NCBI GenBank assembly: GCA_011526585.1
Contig: WYBB01000235.1
Coordinates: forward strand, 1-55,834
Direction of reading: 5' to 3'
DNA: 55,834 bases
Source of the DNA: Deltaproteobacteria bacterium
GTDB lineage: Bacteria > Myxococcota_A > UBA9042 > PHBI01
Shown here: one piece after another, positions 37,781-46,894 of the stretch
How positions within the stretch are numbered: position 1 is the first letter of the stretch
How the letters are laid out: every line of letters begins with the position of its first letter
Position numbers and translations under genes: made by a program
Notes under the pieces: generated by a model
Database searches by the model: none
The model's input: only the letters and a program-made list of their open reading frames with translations
What the model was told of the DNA's origin: nothing

Positions 37781-39133
37781 GCCAGGAACCGTGCTCGCCC
37801 AGTCCGCCTCGAGCCCCGCCCAGTCGACCTCGGCCCCGAGGCGCGCGAGGATCGCGTAGAGGCCGAAGCGCAGCCGGAACAGGAAGAGCATGCGCGGCGG
37901 CAGCTCGAGGCCGAGGATGGCGCGCTTGTCGCTCATGACGACGCGCGCCGCCGCGCCTTCGTCGGGGGCGATGCGGCGCGGGCCGGCGACGAGCAGCGGC
38001 GCGAAGAAGCCGCGCAGGAGGCGCCGCAGATCATCGAGGCGGGTGGGCGCGCGACCGCCGAGCGCTTCGACCGCGGCCGCCATCGCGATCGTGTCGTCCG
38101 CGCGCGTGGCGGCGGCGAGCGCCGCGAGACCTCGCCGGAGCTCGGGCGGGAAGCGGCGCACACAGCCGTAGTCGTAGATCACGACCCGCCCGTCCGGCAG
38201 GAAGGCGAAGTTGCCCGGGTGTGGGTCGGCGTGGAAGAGGCCCTCGCGGTAGAGCGTGCCGACCCAGAAGCGGTACAGCGCCGCGCCCACGGCGTTGCGG
38301 CGTGCGGGCGACGGGTCGGCGGCGAGGAAGTCCTCGAAGGAGCGACCGGGGATCCAGCGCGTGACGAGCACGTCGCGTGTCGAGAGCGCGTCGACGACCG
38401 GAGGCACCACGATCTCGGGGTCACCGGCGAAGAGCTCGGCGAAGCGGCGCTGGTGCTCGGCCTCGAGCGCGTAGTCGCACTCCGCCAGGAAGGTCTGGCG
38501 CGCCTCGTCGAGCACCGGGCCGACCGCGCTGAAGCCGGCCATCGTCGCGAACGCGCGTCCGAACGAGGCGGCGCGAAAGTCGGCACGGAACGCGTCCTCG
38601 ACGCCGGGGTGGCGCACCTTGACCGCTACGTCGCTTCCATCAGGAGGACACGGCGACGCCGGTGGGACGTCAGGGAGGGTCGCGTGGTGGACCTGGCCCA
38701 CGCTGGCGACGGCGACCGGCTCACGCGACAAGGTGGCGACGAGCGGCGCGGCGCGCTGGCCGAGGCTCGCCTCGATGGCAGCGACGACCGCCGCGTAGGG
38801 GGTGATGGGGGCGGCGGTCTGAAGCGTCGCCAGCATGGCGCGCACGCTCTCGGGCAGGCCGGTGTCGACGTAGCCGAGCATCTGCCCCGCCTTCATCATG
38901 ACACCCTTCATGGTGCCGAGGCGCTCGACGACGCGGGCGACGACCTCGGGGTCGATGTCGTCACCCTTGCGGCCGGCGGAAGCGAGCGAAGCGACGCCGA
39001 TGGCGCTGCGACCGGCTCGCCACAGGCGGCCGAGCGCCGAGGTCGGCACCCTGGCGTCGCGTTGGAGCATGTGCGCGCCGAGCGCCTGGGCGCGCTCGGC
39101 GGGGCTGGGGGCGTCGGTAGGGGCAGCGCTCAT
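37766..39133 (-). CDS. ABC1/UbiB/AarF-type atypical kinase
   Basis: A 455-residue cytosolic or membrane-associated protein. The family KxGQ motif appears as MKAGQML, followed by an A/S-rich element (SVGQVHHA), VKVRHPGV, the catalytic DPHPGNF and a metal-binding YDYGCV (DFG replaced by DYG). Family members have ATPase activity and support ubiquinone or lipid homeostasis. It starts at 39133 with CGGAGA upstream. It is divergently transcribed from a TetR regulator, with palindromic operators between, which is strong evidence for TetR control. Confidence 0.88.
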   Translation of the reverse strand: MSAAPTDAPSPAERAQALGAHMLQRDARVPTSALGRLWRAGRSAIGVASLASAGRKGDDIDPEVVARVVERLGTMKGVMMKAGQMLGYVDTGLPESVRAMLATLQTAAPITPYAAVVAAIEASLGQRAAPLVATLSREPVAVASVGQVHHATLPDVPPASPCPPDGSDVAVKVRHPGVEDAFRADFRAASFGRAFATMAGFSAVGPVLDEARQTFLAECDYALEAEHQRRFAELFAGDPEIVVPPVVDALSTRDVLVTRWIPGRSFEDFLAADPSPARRNAVGAALYRFWVGTLYREGLFHADPHPGNFAFLPDGRVVIYDYGCVRRFPPELRRGLAALAAATRADDTIAMAAAVEALGGRAPTRLDDLRRLLRGFFAPLLVAGPRRIAPDEGAAARVVMSDKRAILGLELPPRMLFLFRLRFGLYAILARLGAEVDWAGLEADWASTVPGSQTL

Positions 39134-39158
39134 CGTGGTCTCCGGTAGCGGCGATTGG

Positions 39159-39173
39159 TGATAGTCGCTATCA
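39159..39173. promoter_or_regulatory. TetR operator, copy 1 (TGATAG-TCG-CTATCA)
   Basis: A perfect 15-bp palindrome in the divergent region, 26 bp from the ABC1 start codon. It shares TGATAG...CTATCA with the adjacent copy. Confidence 0.65.
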
Positions 39174-39190
39174 GTGATAGTCACTATCAC
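39174..39190. promoter_or_regulatory. TetR operator, copy 2 (GTGATAGT-C-ACTATCAC)
   Basis: A perfect 17-bp palindrome directly adjoining copy 1. Tandem near-identical palindromes are typical of TetR-family binding sites. Confidence 0.65.
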
Positions 39191-39237
39191 CCCGCCGAGA
39201 GCGGAGGCAAGATCGGGGATGGTCAGCGCGCGAAAAA

Positions 39238-39250
39238 AGTGATAGTCACT
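39238..39250. promoter_or_regulatory. TetR operator, copy 3 (AGTGATAGTCACT)
   Basis: A perfect 13-bp palindrome 5 bp before the TetR start codon, sharing GTGATAGTCACT with copy 2. Its position suggests autorepression. Confidence 0.6.
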
Positions 39251-39255
39251 CTCGA

Positions 39256-39888
39256 ATGCGCTCGAAGGGTACGAAGAAGGCGGGGGGCTCCGCTGACGAG
39301 GTGGCGCCGGCGGCGCGCGAGGTGCGCGAAGGGAGGCGCCGGCGGACGATGCTCGAGGTGCAACGGGTCGCGCTCGACGCATTCGAGGCGCGGGGCTTCG
39401 AGCGCGTGAGCATCGAGGAGATCGCGCGCGCGGCGGGCGTCGGGCCGGCGACGGTGTACCGGCATTTCGGTACCAAGGAGCGCATCGTGCTCTGGGATGA
39501 CTACGATCCCGAGCTGTTCGCACGCCTGGCCACCAAGCTCGACGCGGGGCGCGACGTGGCCGCGGCGACGCTCGAGGCGCTGACCGAGGCGCTGGCGACC
39601 TTCTATCGGACCGATCGCGAGCTGATCCTGCGCCGCACGCGGCTGACGAAGGCCACGCCGAGCCTGACGCAGGCGACCGCCGCGGACCTGGTGGCGATGC
39701 GTCAGGCGCTCGCCGAGCTGCTGAAGCGGTCGCGGCGCGTCAAGGACGAGCTCGAGGCGCGCGTGGCCGCCGGTACCCTGGTCGCCGTGCTGGAGGGCGC
39801 GATCGAGTACTGGCTGGCGCAGGACGGTCGTACACCGCTCGAGCGTTGCCTGAAGATGGCGTTTGCGCGACTGGAGCGCGTGTTCTGA
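39256..39888 (+). CDS. TetR-family transcriptional repressor
   Basis: A 210-residue regulator. A basic N-terminus leads into the TetR HTH (about 32-78) with VSIEEIARAAGVGPATVYRHFGTK, and an all-helical ligand domain follows with no recognisable ligand signature. The ATG at 39256 keeps the Arg-rich segment before the HTH, usual in the family; no ribosome-binding site is evident, and an internal ATG at 39349 with GGGAGG is possible. It is divergent from the ABC1 gene, with three palindromes in between, so it likely represses itself and that gene. Confidence 0.88.
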   Translation: MRSKGTKKAGGSADEVAPAAREVREGRRRRTMLEVQRVALDAFEARGFERVSIEEIARAAGVGPATVYRHFGTKERIVLWDDYDPELFARLATKLDAGRDVAAATLEALTEALATFYRTDRELILRRTRLTKATPSLTQATAADLVAMRQALAELLKRSRRVKDELEARVAAGTLVAVLEGAIEYWLAQDGRTPLERCLKMAFARLERVF

Positions 39889-39914
39889 TCGCCTGGCCTT
39901 CGGCCGCGCGCGGA

Positions 39915-42900
39915 TCAGTTCGGCCAGTCACCGCAGGTGCCGCCGTTGTCCTCGGCGTAGCTGGCGCCAAGAGGGGGCTTGGTGGTGAGGGCGTTCCAGA
40001 ACGCGATCACCGCGCAGTTGTCGAGGACTGCGTTGTGGTGCACGTCGAAGAACGCGATCACCGCGCTGAGCGCGTTGAGCCCGAGCGAGCTCAGGTCCGC
40101 GTTGAACCGCACGTAGAGGTTGCCGACGCTCTGCAGGGTCGAGAAGGTGCCGAGGGTCGTCCAGTCGAGCCACTCGGCCTGGAAGACGTCGCTGATGGTG
40201 GTGAGCGATGGGAACGACAGCGCCGAGGCCTGCACCGCACCGGAGACGACGACGCTGTCGGCGCTGACGAGGTTCGGGAAGGCGATGCTCGAGCCCGCCG
40301 CGGCGGTGTAGATCGTGATCATGTTGGGGTGGCTGACCAGCGCCGGGAAGCTGAGCTGGAGGTCGGCGCCGAGGTTGTCGTAGACGTCGAAGATCGTGAG
40401 GTTGCCGATCGCGGTCAGCGCGCTGAAGGTCAGCGTGAGATCGTGGCCGACGATGTCGACCTGGCCGGCGATGGTCTCGAGCGCCGGCACGCTGATGAGC
40501 GAGTCGTCGCCCATCCCGTAGAACTGGGTCGGGCCCTGGATCTGGGTCAGGACCGGGAAGTGCGCGACCTCCCAGGCGCTGGAGGTGGTGAAGAAGGCCG
40601 AGCCGACCGACTGGAGCGAGGCGAAGTTCATCGCCGGCATGGGACCGTTGGCCGGGTTGGGATCGATGACGAGCGCGCCGCTGATCGCGGTGATGCACTC
40701 GTAGTTCGCTGGTAGATCGGCGGGGCCGTACACCGCCAGCGAGCTCTCGACGAGCGTCAGCGGGGCCCCGGTGCAGACGCCGATCGTGCAGGTGCCGCTG
40801 CAGCAGTCGCCGTTGCCGAGGCACGGGTCGCACGCGAGCGGGTCGGCGTCCTCGTCGATGAGGCCGTCGCAGTCGTCGTCGATGGCGTCGCAGGTGAGAT
40901 CGTCGCTGGCGATCGCCGTGCAGGTCGCGCGCATGGCAAAGCCGGGCGCCTGGATCGGATCGCCGACGGGGGGCGCGGCGAGCACGAGCCCACACTGGGT
41001 GGTGGTGTGGTACCCGGGTGCGCTCAGGGTCTTGCAGAGCGGCACGTCGGTCGCGACGCCGGCGATGGCGACCTCGCCCTGCGCGTCGCTCGTGCCGCTC
41101 CAGGGCGGCGGCAGATAGAGGAGGTTGGCGCCGGGCGCGGTGTCGGGTGCGAAGGTGAGCGTGGCGCCGGACAGCGGCGTGTCGGTGCCGGGCTCGTAGG
41201 TGCCGTTGGCGTTGACGTCGCTGAAGATGATCCCGTTCACCGTCGCCGAGGGCGGCTCGGCGCCGGTGCTGAGGTCGAGGTCGGCGACCTGCTGGCCGCC
41301 GTTGCCGTCGAAGAAGACGAGCTGGGCGAGCTCGGGCAGCGCGCCGGGCCACGGGGCGATGGTGAGCTGCACGGTGCGCGTCTCGCCGGGCGCGAGCGGG
41401 GAGGCGTCGTCGAGGGTGAGGCCCGGATGGAGCCCGCAGGCGGCGGCGGTGGGCGTGTAGGCGGCGGGGTCGTAGTAGCGGTGGCCCCCGTGCCAGAAGA
41501 GGCCGAGCGCGACCGGGTCGGCGCTGGCGTTGGTGAGCTCGACGGCGAAGGTGAGCGCGCCGTCGACGATCGCCGGGGTGGATGCGGTGGCGAGCGTCGC
41601 GCTCAGCGCGGTGCCGGCGACGAGGCTGGAGCTGGGACCCGAGACGGCCAGCGGCGCGGCGCCGGCGGTCGAGGCGTCACAGAGGAGGGCGGGCGTGGCG
41701 CCGCCGAGGAAGCTCGAGCCGTAGTAGGTCGAGACGCTGCCGCCGTCGTCGAGGGCGTCGCGCACGCAGCTCGTCTGGTCGAGATCGGCGGCGCCGACCG
41801 CGATGAACGGGTAGCTCGTGCCGCTGCCGGCGGTGACGGTGAGCGCGCCGTGGGTGAAGGCGGGCGGCGCGGCGGCGGCGTCCTGGGCCGCGGCGTCGAG
41901 CGAGAGCGCGCAGCCCGCGGGCAGGTCCTCGAGGTTGATGGCGACGTTGAGGTAGGCCTTGTTGCAGGAGGAGGCGCCGCAGTCGAGCGCCTCGGCGCCG
42001 TGGTAGATCGCGTACTGCACACGCTCGGCGACGGCGTCGCCGTCGAGGTCGATCGCGACCTCGTGGTTGCCGGCGGCGGGGTGCATGCCGGACAGCGGCA
42101 GGGTGAAGGCGACCGCGTCGGGGCAGGTGACCTCGATGGCGCCGAAGAGGAGCTCGGTGACGACACCGGTGTCCGGGCCGGCGGTACAGGCGAGCGCGAA
42201 GATGCCGGTGCGATCGCGGCCGGGCTCGTCGCCGAGGGTGTCGCCGCCGGCGTTGGCGAGATCGGTGTCCGTGTCGTCGCCGTGCAGGAGCTCGATCGGC
42301 AGGTCGCCGTCGTAGCAGGTGTCGAACTTGGCGGAGCAGAAGACGTCCTCGAAGTTGACGGCGACGTCGAAGAAGCCCTGCTCGGCGTCGCGCATCACGG
42401 TGAGGTTGAAGACGACGCGGGTGTCAGCGTTTTCCTCGCAGGCGAACGGGAGCACGCAGGGGGCGTCGTAGGGGCAGGGGTTTTCGAAGTCGGGATCCAG
42501 ATCGTTGGAACCGGGGGTCGAAGTGAACGCGGAGATCTGATCGTCGAGGAGGTTGTCGGCGCCGCCGGCGAAGGCGCCGCTCGTGGCGTCGTAGCTGCCG
42601 TGGCCGTCGCCGACGTCGACGCGGTTGAGCGCGAGCGCGACCCAGTTGTCGCCGGTGGTGGCGTCGCACGGGCCGACGTAGCTGATGGCGCCGCCCGGGC
42701 CGTTGCCGAACTGGTTGGAGCTGATGCTCGGCTGGTGCCAGACGAGGATCGGGGCGTTGGCGGCGAGGACCTCGCCATCGACGTCGAAGAGCTGGGTCAG
42801 GTCCGCGGGGGCGGCGTTGAGGACGGCGAGCGCGTAGTCGACGCCGCGCGTGCCCGGCAGCGACAGCGGCGCGACCTGGAGCTCGACGCGTGGGCCCTGA

Positions 42901-42983
42901 TCGGCGCGCTCGGGTTGCGCGGCGCAGGCGCCGAGCGTGGGGATGAGGGCGAGCGCCAGGTGACGCGTGACACGGCAACGCAT
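39915..42983 (-). CDS. Large lipoprotein with SdrD_B-like, MopE-like and leucine-rich (receptor L-like) domains
   Basis: A 1022-residue predicted lipoprotein; signal sequence ends LGACAA (cysteine near residue 20). The first ~580 residues are beta-rich with scattered disulfides. A Cna/SdrD_B-like module follows (IIFSDVNANGTYEPGTDTP). A MopE-type motif CDAIDDDCDGLIDED and a Cys cluster (CCSGTC) come next. The last ~270 residues are short repeats with spaced Leu/Phe, similar to the receptor-L/LRR fold. AGGAGGAG precedes the ATG at 42983. Probably a surface-displayed binding protein; the ligand is unknown. Confidence 0.8.
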   Translation of the reverse strand: MRCRVTRHLALALIPTLGACAAQPERADQGPRVELQVAPLSLPGTRGVDYALAVLNAAPADLTQLFDVDGEVLAANAPILVWHQPSISSNQFGNGPGGAISYVGPCDATTGDNWVALALNRVDVGDGHGSYDATSGAFAGGADNLLDDQISAFTSTPGSNDLDPDFENPCPYDAPCVLPFACEENADTRVVFNLTVMRDAEQGFFDVAVNFEDVFCSAKFDTCYDGDLPIELLHGDDTDTDLANAGGDTLGDEPGRDRTGIFALACTAGPDTGVVTELLFGAIEVTCPDAVAFTLPLSGMHPAAGNHEVAIDLDGDAVAERVQYAIYHGAEALDCGASSCNKAYLNVAINLEDLPAGCALSLDAAAQDAAAAPPAFTHGALTVTAGSGTSYPFIAVGAADLDQTSCVRDALDDGGSVSTYYGSSFLGGATPALLCDASTAGAAPLAVSGPSSSLVAGTALSATLATASTPAIVDGALTFAVELTNASADPVALGLFWHGGHRYYDPAAYTPTAAACGLHPGLTLDDASPLAPGETRTVQLTIAPWPGALPELAQLVFFDGNGGQQVADLDLSTGAEPPSATVNGIIFSDVNANGTYEPGTDTPLSGATLTFAPDTAPGANLLYLPPPWSGTSDAQGEVAIAGVATDVPLCKTLSAPGYHTTTQCGLVLAAPPVGDPIQAPGFAMRATCTAIASDDLTCDAIDDDCDGLIDEDADPLACDPCLGNGDCCSGTCTIGVCTGAPLTLVESSLAVYGPADLPANYECITAISGALVIDPNPANGPMPAMNFASLQSVGSAFFTTSSAWEVAHFPVLTQIQGPTQFYGMGDDSLISVPALETIAGQVDIVGHDLTLTFSALTAIGNLTIFDVYDNLGADLQLSFPALVSHPNMITIYTAAAGSSIAFPNLVSADSVVVSGAVQASALSFPSLTTISDVFQAEWLDWTTLGTFSTLQSVGNLYVRFNADLSSLGLNALSAVIAFFDVHHNAVLDNCAVIAFWNALTTKPPLGASYAEDNGGTCGDWPN

Positions 42984-43083
42984 GATGACTCCTCCTAGAC
43001 GGTGGGCGCGCGATCTCTCCCGCGGACGATCGCGCCACCTGGTTGCAGAGAGCCGCCCGCCAGCGTCGGGATCAACCGTGTAG

Positions 43084-43127
43084 ACCTTCGAGTTCGAGGC
43101 TCGCTCCCTTAGGGCGGACTCGAAGGT
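43084..43127. other. Long inverted repeat in the 217-bp gap upstream of the lipoprotein gene
   Basis: Ten-bp arms ACCTTCGAGT and ACTCGAAGGT enclose a 24-nt loop that contains its own small CCCTTAGGG palindrome. It lies between the plsB stop and the next minus-strand gene. No U-run follows, so an operator, RNA element or terminator are all possible. Confidence 0.35.
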
Positions 43128-43199
43128 GGTCCAAGCGGCCCTCGGGAGGAACGAGCCCTCGGGGCGTCTCCGGAGCGCAGGGGCGCGAGCGACGGGGCG

Positions 43200-46079
43200 T
43201 CAGGCGAAGAAGGCGCGCAGGCGCTTGCGCAGGTCGTGCAGGCGCTCGACGTCGGCGGGGTCGGTCGGCGCGGCGGCGATGAGCTTGTCGCGGCCCTTGC
43301 GGCTGCGCTCGATGAAGCCGAACTCCTCCCAGGCGCTGAGCGCGTGCTGGAAGTTCACGTTCGAGGCGCTCTCGGGGCAGGTGATGTCGCCGACCTGGTA
43401 GCGGCGACGCCCGAGCTCCTGGGCGAGGTGGATGAAGCGCGACTCGGGCAGCGGCTCCTCGCCGTGCAGGTCGAGCGCCTCGGCGATGAGCCAGTAGGCC
43501 TCGACCCACGGCATCAGCGCGCGGTGCAGGAGCTCCATGGTCTGGGTGCCGCTCTCGGGGATGCGGATTTCGACCTTGGTGAAGTCCTCGCCGGCGACGC
43601 GCGCGATGAGGCCGCCCTGGTCGAAGCGCGCCAGGGTCTCGGCGAACTGGGCGGCGAAGCCCTTGTCGGGGTCGAAGATGAACTCGTACTGGAAGGTGCG
43701 CGAGAGGAACGCCGCCGCCTCCATCACGCGCGCGACGTTGGTGACGCCCTGCTCGAGGGTGCCGCGGATCGCGGTCGCCAGGATCGCCTCGGCGACGAAG
43801 AGGTGCACGATGTTGTTCTTGTAGAAGTCGAGGTTGATGCGCGCCTCGGGGATCGGCACGTAGACCGTCTCGTCGTCGAAGACGTGGCGCTCGACCTGCT
43901 TGACCTTGACCAGGCGATCGAGGGTGCCGTCGATCGCCTCGGCGATCGCCAGGCCGCGCGCGCGCGCGAGCGGCGAGCGCTCGCCCAGGGCGAAGCGCTG
44001 ATGGTAGAGGTCGGCCTTCTCGAGCACGGCGCGGGCTTGCGCGATGTTGTCGCGGTGGCGCGAGAGCCCGTCGACGATGGTGCGCGAGAGCGTCGCCGAC
44101 TTGAGCGTGGCGAACTCGAGCATGAGCCCGACGCGCGCGATGAGGGTGTCGCGATCGATGCCGCGCTTGGGGTGGAAGAGCAGGGCGGCGGCGACGAGCG
44201 CGCTGGGCGTGACGATGGCGACCTTGTTGATGCCGTCGCTGACGCGGTAGCCGATGTGGCGGAGGAAGAGCGTGTCGGCGTCGTCGGGCGTGAGCGGGGT
44301 CTCGGCCTCTCGCTTCCTGGCGAGCAGGAGCTCGTGCTGGTCGAGCGCCTGGCGGCAGGAGATCGGCTCGCCGAAGCTGACGTAGAGGCGGCCGTACTTC
44401 GCCCACAGCACCTTGGTCGCGGAGATGAGCGCGCCGAGGTTCTCCTTCTTCTTCTCGGCGCCGCCGAGCTCGCGCGAGAACGCCTTCTCCTCGATCACCT
44501 GCTCGTAGCCGACGTAGACCGGCACGAAGTGCAGGTCGGGCGCGGCGCCGGACTTGATCGCGTCGACGATGACCTTGAGCATGCCGAACTTCGGGGTGAG
44601 CATCTTGCCGGTGCGCGAGCGGCCGCCTTCGAGGAAGAACTCGATCCAGTAGCCCTCCTGCACGAGCTTCTTCAGGTACTCGCGGAAGGCGAGGGTGTAG
44701 CCCTTGTTGTCCTTGAACGAGCGGCGGATGAAGAAGGCGCCGGCGCGCCGGAAGATGCGCCCGACCGGGAAGAAGTTGAGGTTCTTGCCGGCGGCGATGT
44801 GCGGCGGCACCAGGCCGTTGGTGTAGAAGATGTAGGAGAGCACGAGGTAGTCGATGTGGCTGCGGTGGCAGGGCAGGAGCACCAGCGGTGACTTGCGCGC
44901 CGCGTCGCGCACCTTCTCGAGGCCGTCCTGGTCGATGACCATCTCGTGGTAGATGCGGTTGAAGACGAGCGTCATGATGATGCACGCCATCTCGATGGTG
45001 AGCATCGAGAAGTCGGCGGCCATCTCCTTGAGGTAGCCGGCGACCTCCTTGTTGACCTTGTCGGCGGGCACGCCGAGCTCGGCGGCGAGGGCGTCGATCG
45101 CCTTGGCGACGTCGGGGTGCTGCTGGATCTCCTGGCGGATCTGCTTGGCGCGCTTGAGCACCGGCCCCTTGATCACGCGCTCCTCGAGCGCGAGGTTGCG
45201 GTGGATCTCGGCGCGCAGGCGGGCGGTGAGCTGCGACATCTCGCGCAGGTCCTTGTGGCGCGCGCAGAACTCGTAGAGATCGATCGGGCGGCCGACCTGG
45301 ACGAAGGCGCGCCGGCGATTCAGCAAGAAGTTGATGAGCTTGCGGGTGCGGCTCGGCGCCTCGGGGTTGCCGAAGACCTGCCGCCAGAAGGACTTCTTGT
45401 GACGCTCCGGGTCGTGCACCCAGATGAGGAGCTGGGGCACGACGGTGATGTGGCGTGCGCTCGACCCGTCGACGCGCACGCGCTCGAGCTGGCTCTCGAC
45501 GAGGGTCGCGAGCCAGGTGTCGTTGGTGGCCGCGGCGCTGGCCCATGGCCAGAACTGCCGGGTCTTGAGGAAGACGAGCGCGGCGCGGCGGCGTGAGAGC
45601 GCGAAGGCGAGGCGCTCGTGCGGCTCGAGGCGGTGGCGGTAGTAGCCGACGATGCGTCGCAGCCCGTGCAGGAGCGCCGCCCAGAGCGGGCGGAAGAAGA
45701 GCATCGTGGTGATGGTGTTGGCGACGAAGGCGAGCGGCAGCCCGCGCTTGCGGAAGGCGAAGTTGAAGTAGAGGTAGTCGAGCACGCTGTGGTGGTTCAT
45801 CACGTAGACGACGTCACCCTCGCGCTCGAGATCGCGGATGGTGCGCGCGTGGCGCTCGTCGAAGCCGACCTTGCGGAAGGCGAGCCACATGAACACGCGC
45901 CAGAAGATCCCGGGCCGCGAGAGCATGCCGGTCTCGTTGAGCAGGCGGCGCTCGTCGATCGCGGCGAAGCGCGCGGGGTCGTTCTGCGCCAGGCGTGCGG
46001 CCAGCTCGGCGGCCGGAGCCGAAGCGGGCTGCGCTTCGTCCGTCGCCTGCGCGTCGCGTCTGGGAGCCACCGCGGTCAT
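43200..46079 (-). CDS. plsB: Glycerol-3-phosphate acyltransferase, PlsB type, with two HX4D sites
   Basis: A 959-residue inner-membrane-associated enzyme that acylates glycerol-3-phosphate, the first step of phospholipid synthesis. The C-terminal acyltransferase is canonical: CHRSHIDYL, NLNFFPVGRIFRR, EGGRSRTGK and GEPISC. The N-terminal half also has an HX4D motif (NHHSVLDYL, about residue 95) followed by an acyltransferase-like pattern (VQVGRPIDL). In E. coli PlsB the matching region appears degenerate. At 959 residues it is longer than the usual ~800. It begins 46 bp after a lipoprotein gene on the same strand. Confidence 0.9.
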   Translation of the reverse strand: MTAVAPRRDAQATDEAQPASAPAAELAARLAQNDPARFAAIDERRLLNETGMLSRPGIFWRVFMWLAFRKVGFDERHARTIRDLEREGDVVYVMNHHSVLDYLYFNFAFRKRGLPLAFVANTITTMLFFRPLWAALLHGLRRIVGYYRHRLEPHERLAFALSRRRAALVFLKTRQFWPWASAAATNDTWLATLVESQLERVRVDGSSARHITVVPQLLIWVHDPERHKKSFWRQVFGNPEAPSRTRKLINFLLNRRRAFVQVGRPIDLYEFCARHKDLREMSQLTARLRAEIHRNLALEERVIKGPVLKRAKQIRQEIQQHPDVAKAIDALAAELGVPADKVNKEVAGYLKEMAADFSMLTIEMACIIMTLVFNRIYHEMVIDQDGLEKVRDAARKSPLVLLPCHRSHIDYLVLSYIFYTNGLVPPHIAAGKNLNFFPVGRIFRRAGAFFIRRSFKDNKGYTLAFREYLKKLVQEGYWIEFFLEGGRSRTGKMLTPKFGMLKVIVDAIKSGAAPDLHFVPVYVGYEQVIEEKAFSRELGGAEKKKENLGALISATKVLWAKYGRLYVSFGEPISCRQALDQHELLLARKREAETPLTPDDADTLFLRHIGYRVSDGINKVAIVTPSALVAAALLFHPKRGIDRDTLIARVGLMLEFATLKSATLSRTIVDGLSRHRDNIAQARAVLEKADLYHQRFALGERSPLARARGLAIAEAIDGTLDRLVKVKQVERHVFDDETVYVPIPEARINLDFYKNNIVHLFVAEAILATAIRGTLEQGVTNVARVMEAAAFLSRTFQYEFIFDPDKGFAAQFAETLARFDQGGLIARVAGEDFTKVEIRIPESGTQTMELLHRALMPWVEAYWLIAEALDLHGEEPLPESRFIHLAQELGRRRYQVGDITCPESASNVNFQHALSAWEEFGFIERSRKGRDKLIAAAPTDPADVERLHDLRKRLRAFFA

Positions 46080-46124
46080 CGGCGCCCTTGGTATATCACA
46101 TCCCGGCGCGAAGGCGCCGCTCCG

Positions 46125-46781
46125 TCAGCGCGGCATGCCGCCGTCGATCCACTGCTGGATCAGCGCCTGCTCGGCGGCGTCGGGGCAACCCGGGCCAACC
46201 GGCTCGCGGCAGGCGCCGGTCGCGGGCATCGAGCCGTCCTGGATCCGGATGAGCGCGCACTCGCCGATCTTCTTGCCCGCGCACTTGGCGATGCCCGCGG
46301 AGAGCTGCGAGGCGGCGTAGGCGACGTCGGGGTCCGACGACGCGATCGCGTGGCCGCCGCTGCCGGCGGTGGCGCTCTGGCCCGAGTGGCAGGGCGAGCA
46401 GCTCGACTGGAAGATCGGCTGCACGTCGTCCCAGGTGACCGCGGGCGGATCGACCTCCTCGGGCACGGTGGTGTCCTCGGGCGGGGTGGTGTCGGGCGAG
46501 GTGGTGTCGACCGCGACATCCTCGGGCGGGGTGGTGTCCTGAGGTGGGGTCGTGTCCTCGGGCGGGCTCGTGTCCTCGGGCGGGCTCGTGTCCCCGGGTG
46601 GGCTCGTGTCCCCGGGTGGGCTCGTGTCTTCGGGCGGGCTCGTCTCGGCCGCCGTCGTGTCGCCAGTGGTCTCGGCCTGCGCGCTGTCCGCGCTGTCGGC
46701 CTGGGAGGTGTCACCCGCGGCCGGGTCGTCCTCACCACATCCCAGGGAGATCGCTAGCAGCAAGAAGACACAGAGCTTCAT
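46125..46781 (-). CDS. Lipoprotein with PPEDTS repeats and a cytochrome-like CXXCH domain
   Basis: A 218-residue predicted lipoprotein; signal ends LGCGED (cysteine near residue 15). Residues 40-110 are a run of Pro-Pro-Glu-Asp-Thr-Ser/Thr repeats, a flexible spacer. The C-terminal ~100 residues carry CSPCHSGQ (haem c motif CxxCH) and other cysteines, similar to planctomycete-style cytochrome c domains. GGAGGT is 5 nt before the ATG at 46781. It may transfer electrons at the outer membrane, with the spacer projecting the haem domain. Confidence 0.78.
   Translation of the reverse strand: MKLCVFLLLAISLGCGEDDPAAGDTSQADSADSAQAETTGDTTAAETSPPEDTSPPGDTSPPGDTSPPEDTSPPEDTTPPQDTTPPEDVAVDTTSPDTTPPEDTTVPEEVDPPAVTWDDVQPIFQSSCSPCHSGQSATAGSGGHAIASSDPDVAYAASQLSAGIAKCAGKKIGECALIRIQDGSMPATGACREPVGPGCPDAAEQALIQQWIDGGMPR
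46441..46650 (-). repeat. Tandem repeats encoding PPEDT/PPGDT units
   Basis: About ten imperfect copies of an 18- to 21-bp unit within the cytochrome-like lipoprotein gene. Some neighbours are identical at the DNA level, suggesting slippage. Confidence 0.7.
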
Positions 46782-46894
46782 CGATACCTCCACGTGAGCC
46801 CGAAAGCGCTCACCCGCCGAAGCGTAACCGGTTGGGCGATTCGGCGCCATACGAGCGTGGCCTCGCGCGCGAGGTGAGGCTATGCTGCACGGCG

